9,902 bases of DNA, taken from an uncultured Chlorobiaceae bacterium (lineage in GTDB: Bacteria > Bacteroidota > Chlorobiia > Chlorobiales > Chlorobiaceae). The translations under genes were made by a program, and so were the position numbers. A model generated the notes under the pieces. That model had not been told where the DNA came from and did not search any database. It saw only the letters and a program-made list of their open reading frames with translations. Every line of letters begins with the position of its first letter. Position 1 is the stretch's first letter. This document shows, piece after piece, positions 1 through 5,450 of this stretch. The DNA is taken from contig CAIXCO010000151.1 in NCBI GenBank assembly GCA_903917955.1, positions 1 to 9,902 of the forward strand, read 5' to 3'.

Positions 1-55
1 AATCTGCTTTTTGCCTCCCCGTTTGCTTGAATAACACTTTTACAGGAGGTACCTC

Positions 56-874
56 ATGAAGGTGCATGGGATGACTACGTATGCTCGAAATCGAATTTTT
101 TTGTTTGCGTTTGTTCTGCTGCTGGCGGCAGTGGGAAACGCAGAGACGCTGTGCGCGGCAATTACACAGTGGCCATCGCAATACCTGAGCGGTGTTGCGC
201 CGGATATCAGGAATCTAAAACTGGCGGCAAAAACGCGGGAGTTGGGTTTCGACAATTATGCGCTGATGCATTCGGGTGTGACGAAGAGCCCGTTATGGGC
301 TGCTGAGCACTTGACACGCTCGAACCTGTTGAGTGCCGAGGGGCTGGAGAGGCGTAACAGTTTTCATCCTGAAGAGCGGCTTCCCGTCAGTGAGAGGTCT
401 GAGTTGAGGGATTATGCAAAATCAGGGTTTGATCGCGGCCATGTTGCGCCCAATGCTAATATGCCGTCGGAGAGGGCGCAGGAGCAATGTTTTTCGCTTG
501 CAAACATGATTCCGCAGAATCCCGACAATAATCGTCATCTCTGGGCGGCCATTGAATCCTCAGTGAGGGGTATGGTCAAAAGCGGTGGTGATCTTTATGT
601 GATTTCGGGGCCACTCTATCTTGGCAACACGCTCAGCCAGTTGAATGGCAGGGTTTTTGTGCCAACAAACATATTCAAAATTGTCTATGATCCTCGCCTA
701 AAGAGGGGCGCGGCTTACTATGTCAGCAACGAGCAGGGAGATGGGTGGCAGGTGCTGAGTATCAGCCAGATAGAGAAATTGGCGGGAATCAATTTTTTTC
801 CCAATCTTTCACTTGCGGCCAAAGAGTTGAAGCTGATGTTGCCAGACCCTATGGAGCATACTCGCCATTATTGA
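56..874 (+). CDS. Secreted DNA/RNA non-specific endonuclease (DRGH family)
   Basis: This 272-residue protein is a predicted sugar-non-specific nuclease of the NucA/Serratia nuclease family, which cuts single- and double-stranded DNA and RNA with one divalent metal. The family signature D-R-G-H is at residues 126-129, with H129 the expected general base. The segment NMIPQNPDNNR (150-160) follows, with N159 as the metal ligand, and E167 lies eight residues later. The H-to-N spacing of 30 and N-to-E spacing of 8 match Serratia nuclease. Residues 1-29 have basic residues, then a hydrophobic run (FLFAFVLLLAAVG) and a small-residue cleavage region near GNA-E, so it should be exported to the periplasm or outside. 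The start at 56 is favoured by AGGAGGT at 44-50 with a 5-base gap; an in-frame ATG at 71 is the alternative. The next gene follows after 26 bases. Likely roles are nucleic-acid scavenging or degradation of foreign DNA, which is inference. Confidence 0.9.
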   Translation: MKVHGMTTYARNRIFLFAFVLLLAAVGNAETLCAAITQWPSQYLSGVAPDIRNLKLAAKTRELGFDNYALMHSGVTKSPLWAAEHLTRSNLLSAEGLERRNSFHPEERLPVSERSELRDYAKSGFDRGHVAPNANMPSERAQEQCFSLANMIPQNPDNNRHLWAAIESSVRGMVKSGGDLYVISGPLYLGNTLSQLNGRVFVPTNIFKIVYDPRLKRGAAYYVSNEQGDGWQVLSISQIEKLAGINFFPNLSLAAKELKLMLPDPMEHTRHY

Positions 875-900
875 TTATCCATAAAGCAGGAGCATACTGT

Positions 901-1176
901 ATGAGCAAGGAAAAAAAGAGGATATCTCCCTTTGCCAATGAGGTCGATGCGTTGGCTATTGGCGGGTTGAGTATAGAGAACCGGGTGGATCGCATTTCGA
1001 TCTATGGAAGTCTCGACATCACGCGGGATCGCAAGGGGCTCGCCCACGCGGAGAGGCTGAAGTTGCTTGTTGATGCTATTGTGGAGAGCATGAAGGGTGA
1101 GCATCTCCCGGAGGTCATAAGCATCAAACCGCCGGAGCAGATTCAGAATCCTTTTGCGGATGACGGAGCTCAGTGA
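901..1176 (+). CDS. Conserved-looking small protein of unknown function (91 aa)
   Basis: I do not recognise this family. The 91-residue protein has a charged N-terminus (MSKEKKR), a probable strand pair around RISIYGSLDIT (31-41), an amphipathic helix around residues 44-65 (GLAHAERLKLLVDAIVESMK), and a proline-rich C-terminal tail. It has no signal peptide, membrane segment or cysteine, so it is probably cytoplasmic. The start at 901 is chosen because AGGAG at 888-892 sits 8 bases upstream. The open frame extends back to 745, but that part overlaps the nuclease gene in another frame. It follows the nuclease by 26 bases on the same strand, so the two are likely co-transcribed. Because the nuclease appears to be exported and this protein does not, an immunity role is possible but unsupported. 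Confidence 0.7.
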   Translation: MSKEKKRISPFANEVDALAIGGLSIENRVDRISIYGSLDITRDRKGLAHAERLKLLVDAIVESMKGEHLPEVISIKPPEQIQNPFADDGAQ

Positions 1177-1237
1177 TGATGAGTGTGTTGTTGACGTTCG
1201 CGAAGTGCAGGGCCGGGTGTGCTGTGGAGTTTTTTCG

Positions 1238-2083
1238 TCAATGGCGGAGGGGAAGATCGTAGAGTGTTTCATCAAGCTGATTTCGTATTACCATCCGCTC
1301 ACCCGTCAGCTCGACCGTGCCGCAGGTGAAGCGAGGGTGTGCGTTGCGGTTCACGAAGGCTGGCAGAACCACAAAGTGGAGAGTGTTGAGCTGTGCGTAG
1401 CCGCCGTAGTGGTAGTGGCCGCTGAGGCAGACCTTGACGGCGGGGGAGGATACAAGCAGTTCAGCAATCTCGCGGTGGTTCCAGAGGAGACCGTGCCGCT
1501 GGTCGGTGGTTTCCGCCAGGAGCGGGAAGTGGCAGATGATGATCACCTTTTCACCACGATGTTCCGCCTCCTCAAGCCCTTTTTGCAGCCACGCCTTCTG
1601 CCAGCTTCCTACTGCGCCACAGTAGTCGTGCAGTTCGGGGTGTGTGTGAAAGTGGGCAAGGAGCTGGCGATCTTCCTCTGTTTCTGGCGTGCTGAGCACT
1701 GAGACATCCATACCATCAAGCACCATAAAGCGGAAACCCTGCATGGTAAAGGTATAGTATGCGCTTTGTAAACCAAGAGCCTCCATCAGCTCCCGGCGAG
1801 GCAGGGCGAGGCAGTGGTTGCCGATGACGTGGCGGATAGTGCCTCGAAATGCCTTGAGGATTGAGCTGACCTGTCGGAACTCCTCGCGCTTGTGCGTCTC
1901 GCTCCCCTTGATCAGATCGCCGAGTTGCAGGAGAAAATCGACATTGTGATTTTTCCAGCGCTCCATGCAGGTGCCGATCTCTGCGGCAGTGGCCTCTGCT
2001 GCCGCAGTTTCGCTCTCGGTTGAAAAGTGGATGTCGGTGATGACGCCAAACCGGAGAGGATGGTTGCTGTTGGAGTGGGGCAT
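1238..2083 (-). CDS. Calcineurin-like metallophosphoesterase, ADP-ribose/CDP-alcohol diphosphatase-like
   Basis: This 281-residue protein carries the full binuclear-metal phosphoesterase motif set: D17-x-H19 (TDIHF), G-D56 (LGDLIKG), G-N89-H90, H185 (CHFPL) and G-H223-x-H225 (GHYHYGG). The pattern of GDLIKG, LDGMDVSVL (122-130), the WNHRE segment near 201 and the GHxHxGGY ending resembles the manganese-dependent ADP-ribose/CDP-alcohol diphosphatases (ADPRM) more than other members, so hydrolysis of ADP-ribose or a related nucleotide diphosphate is the best guess. Substrate is inferred from resemblance only. One departure is cysteine 91 after GNH, where relatives commonly have D or E. There is no signal peptide, so it should be cytoplasmic. 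Its ATG shares one base with the prfB stop (TGATG), indicating translational coupling to prfB, and it has no clear ribosome site of its own. Confidence 0.82.
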   Translation of the reverse strand: MPHSNSNHPLRFGVITDIHFSTESETAAAEATAAEIGTCMERWKNHNVDFLLQLGDLIKGSETHKREEFRQVSSILKAFRGTIRHVIGNHCLALPRRELMEALGLQSAYYTFTMQGFRFMVLDGMDVSVLSTPETEEDRQLLAHFHTHPELHDYCGAVGSWQKAWLQKGLEEAEHRGEKVIIICHFPLLAETTDQRHGLLWNHREIAELLVSSPAVKVCLSGHYHYGGYAQLNTLHFVVLPAFVNRNAHPRFTCGTVELTGERMVIRNQLDETLYDLPLRH

Positions 2084-3178
2084 CAGTCGCCGAATTCGGA
2101 GAGATATTTTTCCATGAATTCGTCAAGGTCTCCGTCGAGTACCGTCTCCACGTCGAACCTCTCGTAGTTGGTGCGGTGATCTTTGATGCGCCGGTCGTCG
2201 AGCACATAACTCCGGATCTGGCTTCCCCATTCGATTTTTTTCTTTTTCCCCTCGATCTCCCGCTTTTTGGCATCCTCTTCGTCACGCTGCCGCTGGTAGA
2301 GCTGGGCCATCAGCATTTTCATGGCACGCTCCCTGTTCTGGAACTGTGAGCGCTCCTCCTGGCAGCCGACTACAATGCCGCTCGGAAGGTGCTTTATGCG
2401 CACGGCGGTTTCAACCTTGTTGACGTTCTGGCCCCCCTTGCCGCCGCTGCGGAAGGTTGATAGCTCCAAGTCCTCTTTGCGTACCTCTATTTCAACATCG
2501 GGAGGAGCTTCCGGATAGGTGTAGACACTCGCAAATGAGGTGTGCCGCCGGGCGTTGGAGTCGTAAGGCGAGACGCGCACCAGCCGGTGAACACCATTTT
2601 CAGCTTTCAGATAGCCGTAGGCGTAGGGCCCCTCTATTTCGAGTGTTGCGGTTTTGATGCCCGCACCGTCGCCCTCCTGGTAGTCGTCAGTATAAATTTT
2701 GAATCCCTTGCGCTCGGCCCAGCGCATGTACATGCGGTAGAGCATCTCTGCCCAGTCCTGTGCCTCGGTACCGCCCGCTCCGGCATGGATAGTGATAAGG
2801 GCATTGCCGGGATCATCTTTTCCCGAGAGCATGTTTTTAAATTCAACAGCCGAGATATCCTGCTCGATTGAGGCTATGGTGGCGGTGAGCTCTTCGCCGA
2901 AGGATTCGTCGTCAAGCTCTATGGCTATGTCGAACTCATCCTGGCACGAGCCAGCTTTCGCGGCGATCTTTGCATAAGCGTCAGTCCATGACTTGTGTTC
3001 ATTCAGCTCCTTCAGTACCTTGTTGGCAGCCTTCTGATCGTTCCAAAAGGTTGGATCAAAAGAGATTTTTTCAAGATCTTCTATTTTTTCTTTACGCTGG
3101 TCGACGTCAAAGATACCCCCGTAACTGTTCGAGGCGACGATGAATCTCCTGCAGTCTTTCTTTTTGTGGTTCAAACAT
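2083..3178 (-). CDS. prfB: Peptide chain release factor 2, with programmed +1 frameshift
   Basis: RF2 recognises UGA and UAA stop codons in the ribosomal A site and triggers peptide release. Translation starts at ATG 3178-3176 and reads 23 codons (MFEPQKERLQEIHRRLEQLR then GYL). It then meets an in-frame UGA at 3109-3107. A +1 shift at CTT-T resumes at GAC 3108-3106 and reads 341 codons to the TGA at 2085-2083, giving 364 residues against about 365 in E. coli. The catalytic GGQ is at 248-250, within SGGKGGQNVN. The stop-codon recognition tripeptide reads S203-P204-Y205, where E. coli has SPF. The N-terminal coiled-coil domain and C-terminal helices are intact. Without the frameshift, a +1-frame TTG start at 3174 gives an N-terminus (MNHKKKDC) unlike RF2, so that reading is wrong. 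The downstream phosphoesterase overlaps by one base. There is no evident Shine-Dalgarno at the ATG. Confidence 0.96.
3106..3121 (-). promoter_or_regulatory. prfB: prfB programmed +1 frameshift site
   Basis: On the minus strand the sequence reads CGGGGGTATCTTTGAC. The run GGGGG (3120-3116) acts as an internal Shine-Dalgarno, followed by a 3-base spacer TAT, the slippery CTT (3112-3110), the in-frame stop TGA (3109-3107) and C (3106), a weak termination context. This arrangement is essentially identical to the E. coli prfB site. In the known mechanism, low RF2 makes the ribosome pause at UGA and slip to TTT-GAC, so RF2 controls its own synthesis. The site is at codons 21-24, the usual place in prfB. 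Confidence 0.96.
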
Positions 3179-3194
3179 GATTGTTTTTCGCTTG

Positions 3195-3223
3195 ATTATT
3201 GATCATTAAACGGTCGCTTTCAA
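3195..3223 (-). promoter_or_regulatory. Predicted sigma-70-type promoter for prfB
   Basis: On the minus strand, TTGAAA (3223-3218) matches the -35 consensus at 5 of 6 positions, and AATAAT (3200-3195) matches the -10 at 5 of 6, with an optimal 17-base spacer (3217-3201). Transcription would start near 3188, leaving a leader of only about 10 bases before the prfB ATG. That would fit the absence of a Shine-Dalgarno there. The region is A+T-rich, so chance matches are possible. Confidence 0.5.
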
Positions 3224-3251
3224 AGAACAATTTTTTTCAGGAGAAATCAAA

Positions 3252-3272
3252 ATGAGTTGTTGTTGTGGCTGA
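3252..3272 (+). CDS. Possible leader peptide M-S-C-C-C-G
   Basis: A six-codon ORF (ATG AGT TGT TGT TGT GGC TGA) lies in the divergent prfB/glgE intergenic region. It is preceded by CAGGAG (3238-3243), with 8 bases between the G at 3243 and the ATG, as good a ribosome site as those of the recognised genes here. Three consecutive identical cysteine codons in so short an ORF are unusual and resemble amino-acid-sensing leader peptides; cysteine-rich leaders that respond to cysteine supply are known in mycobacteria. The next gene downstream is glgE, 113 bases away. I see no convincing terminator hairpin in between, so a regulatory role is inference. It may also be a chance ORF. Confidence 0.35.
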   Translation: MSCCCG

Positions 3273-3385
3273 TTTAAGAGTTTCATTGAAATTAGAAAGA
3301 GTATCGACGCAAAAAAGTAAAGGAGTTTTCATATTTTCCCTTCTCCACGGGGGAGACTTTCGGCCATTAACCAGAGACTGAGCAG
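3273..3385 (+). other. glgE 5' leader with alternative GGAG/CTCC pairings
   Basis: This stretch between the mini-ORF and glgE contains TAAAGGAG at 3318-3325, which has no ATG, GTG or TTG at a usable distance downstream. CTCC at 3343-3346 could pair either with GGAG at 3322-3325 or with GGAG at 3352-3355. The second pairing forms a small hairpin, TCTCC-acggg-GGAGA. No clear promoter or intrinsic terminator is visible. The pairings are only 4-5 base pairs, so a regulatory structure is speculative. Confidence 0.2.
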
Positions 3386-5398
3386 ATGAACCATGCATTC
3401 CGACGGGCGGCACCTTATTACAGCAATCAACCTTTTGATGGCCGTCAGCGGGTTGTCATAGAAAATGTTTCACCAGAGCTTGATGGTGGCAACTATCCAG
3501 CCAAAGCTGTGGAGGGTGAGCGTGTAGTGGTAGAGGCAGATATTTTTGTTGATGGTGCTGACACCATTATGGCGGCACTCTATAACCGACTTGCTGGTAG
3601 TGAAGAGTGGCATTTTTCGCCGATGGAGCCGCAAGGTAATGATCGCTGGAGAGGCTCTTTTATTGCAGGAGCACCGGGACGCTACGAATATACTATTGAG
3701 GCACGGGTTGACCATTTTCAGACATGGCAAAAGGGGTTGGTCAAAAAAATAGCAGTTGGCCAGGATGTTTCACTCGACCTGCAGATTGGTGCGTTTCTTG
3801 TTGATAAGGGGGCTGAAAGGGCTGGAGCTGCCGATGCAGCAATGCTCAATTTTATTGCCTCCTGCCTCCGTTCAGGGGATAAGGAGGAGGCCGCAGCAGC
3901 AGCGCTTGACGTCGAGCTTGGCAGGCTCATGAAGTGTTATCCCGATAACTCTTGTGCATCTTTTTATGACAAGCTCCCCGGATTGATTGTTGAGCAGAAA
4001 AAGGCGGGATGCAGTGCCTGGTATGAGCTCTTTCCCCGTTCATGGGGTTCAAAACCTGGCAAACATGGCACCTTCAACGATTGCCGCCGCCAACTGCCAT
4101 TGATTGCCGGTATGGGCTTTGATGTACTCTATTTTCCACCCATTCATCCGATAGGCTACACCAAACGGAAGGGCAAGAACAATGCGCTTGTTGCCGCTCC
4201 CGGTGAGCCGGGAAGTTGCTGGGCCATTGGCAACAAGGATGGCGGGCACAAGGCGGTTCATCCGGAACTTGGTACATTGGAAGATTTTACAAAATTTGTG
4301 GAGGAGGCCGACGTGCTCGGAATCTCCGTCGCTCTCGATATCGCGTTTCAGTGCTCGCCCGACCACCCCTACGTGCAGGAGCATCCGCAGTGGTTCACCT
4401 GGAGGCCCGACGGTACGGTACAGTTTGCCGAAAACCCGCCCAAACGATATGAGGATATCCTCCCCATCAACTTTGAGTCACCTGACTGGCAGAATCTCTG
4501 GATTGAGTTGAAAAGTGTTTTTATGTTTTGGATCAGCAAGGGGGTAAAAATTTTCCGTGTTGACAATCCCCATACCAAAGCCTTTCCCTTCTGGGAGTGG
4601 GCCATTGCCTCCATCCGCGAGGAACATGCCGATACCGTTTTTCTGGCAGAAGCTTTCACCCGTCCAAAGTTGATGGCGCGGCTTGCCAAAGTGGGTTTCA
4701 GCCAGTCATACAGCTACTTTACCTGGCGCAATAACAAGCATGATTTGCAGGAGTACGTGACCGAACTCACCTCAGCGCCGCTGAAGCATTTCATGCGGGC
4801 AAATTTCTGGCCCAACACGCCTGATATTCTCCATGAGGAGTTGCAGCAAGGGGGACGGGAGAAGTTTATTATCCGTCTGGTTCTCGCCTCAACGCTCTCC
4901 TCGAACTACGGCATGTACGGCCCCTCCTACGAGTTGTGTGATAACGTACCGGTTGGCGAAGGCAAGGAGGAGTACCTCGATTCCGAAAAATATGAGATCC
5001 GCCAGTGGGATCTCGATCGACCGGGCAACATTCGTGCGGAGATTACCCGCATCAACCGTATCCGCAAAGAGAACCCGGCCCTGCAACAGAATTCCAACAT
5101 TACCTTTGTGCGTATTGAGGATTCGCCGGGTCACGAACATGAGCAGTTGATGGCTTATGTGAAGCGGTCGGAGGAGGATGGCAATATCATTCTGACGGTG
5201 GTCAATCTCGATCAGTTTGGCACGCAGGGAGGGTGGCTCCGTTTTCCGCTTGAGCTTTTTAACCTTTCGCCCCAGTACACCTTCACGGTTGAGGATTTGC
5301 TTAACGGCTCACGGTATCAGTGGAACGGCGAGTGGAACTTTGTGGAGATCAATCCAAGGCTCATGCCAGCGCATATTTTCAGGGTAACGCTGCTCTGA
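3386..5398 (+). CDS. glgE: Alpha-1,4-glucan:maltose-1-phosphate maltosyltransferase GlgE
   Basis: GlgE (GH13 family) extends linear alpha-1,4-glucans by maltosyl units taken from maltose 1-phosphate, releasing phosphate in the cytoplasm. The 670-residue length is close to the family's usual size of about 660-700. The N-terminal beta-sandwich begins with RVVIENVSPELDGGNYPAKA (22-41), a conserved GlgE opening. It is followed by a helical segment (about 140-205), the GH13 barrel (about 208-560) and a C-terminal beta domain (about 570-670). The predicted nucleophile is D393 (FRVDNPHTK), the acid/base E422 (FLAEAFTRP) and the third carboxylate D480 (FWPNTPDILHE), almost the same numbering as Streptomyces GlgE. 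The start is firm: an in-frame TAA lies at 3368 and ATG 3386 is the first start codon after it, although only a weak ribosome site precedes it. It leads an operon with the treS-maltokinase fusion, 52 bases downstream. Confidence 0.95.
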   Translation: MNHAFRRAAPYYSNQPFDGRQRVVIENVSPELDGGNYPAKAVEGERVVVEADIFVDGADTIMAALYNRLAGSEEWHFSPMEPQGNDRWRGSFIAGAPGRYEYTIEARVDHFQTWQKGLVKKIAVGQDVSLDLQIGAFLVDKGAERAGAADAAMLNFIASCLRSGDKEEAAAAALDVELGRLMKCYPDNSCASFYDKLPGLIVEQKKAGCSAWYELFPRSWGSKPGKHGTFNDCRRQLPLIAGMGFDVLYFPPIHPIGYTKRKGKNNALVAAPGEPGSCWAIGNKDGGHKAVHPELGTLEDFTKFVEEADVLGISVALDIAFQCSPDHPYVQEHPQWFTWRPDGTVQFAENPPKRYEDILPINFESPDWQNLWIELKSVFMFWISKGVKIFRVDNPHTKAFPFWEWAIASIREEHADTVFLAEAFTRPKLMARLAKVGFSQSYSYFTWRNNKHDLQEYVTELTSAPLKHFMRANFWPNTPDILHEELQQGGREKFIIRLVLASTLSSNYGMYGPSYELCDNVPVGEGKEEYLDSEKYEIRQWDLDRPGNIRAEITRINRIRKENPALQQNSNITFVRIEDSPGHEHEQLMAYVKRSEEDGNIILTVVNLDQFGTQGGWLRFPLELFNLSPQYTFTVEDLLNGSRYQWNGEWNFVEINPRLMPAHIFRVTLL

Positions 5399-5399
5399 G

Positions 5400-5414
5400 A
5401 GGAGGTTCAATATT
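5400..5414 (+). promoter_or_regulatory. Strong Shine-Dalgarno spaced for an in-frame ATT start of treS-mak
   Basis: AGGAGGT at 5400-5406 is followed by exactly 5 bases and then ATT at 5412-5414, in frame with treS-mak and with no stop in between. The nuclease gene at 56 has the same AGGAGGT plus 5 bases before its ATG. The ATG at 5451 itself has no Shine-Dalgarno (the preceding bases are AAATTCAAT). No ATG, GTG or TTG lies in frame between. Translation may begin at ATT, adding 13 residues (MLIQSLFITNKFN), or the site may load ribosomes that reach 5451 another way. Confidence 0.4.
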
Positions 5415-5450
5415 TTAATTCAGTCACTTTTTATTACTAATAAATTCAAT

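Noticed and set aside
1..55. Possible tail of an upstream gene
   Set aside because: Two frames end with stops (TGA at 28-30, TAA at 32-34), but too few codons are visible to support a gene.
745..900. N-terminal extension of the 91-residue protein
   Set aside because: It overlaps the nuclease coding sequence in another frame, and the ATG at 901 has a well-placed AGGAG.
1177..1237. Possible bidirectional terminator between convergent genes (TTGACG at 1191 and CGTCAA at 1236)
   Set aside because: The arms are only 6 bases with about 40 bases between them, and no T-run follows a stable stem.
1154..1702. Plus-strand open frame of 182 codons opposite the phosphoesterase
   Set aside because: It lies wholly antisense to a gene with complete family motifs, has low-complexity valine-rich sequence and no recognisable domain.
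3172..3174. TTG start of prfB giving the N-terminus MNHKKKDC
   Set aside because: This is the +1 frame read through the zero-frame leader. ATG 3178 with the frameshift gives a true RF2 N-terminus.
3333..3389. ATT-initiated short frame after AAAGGAG ending in TGA that overlaps the glgE ATG
   Set aside because: It is out of frame with glgE, needs a rare start codon, and its product is unremarkable; it is more likely chance.
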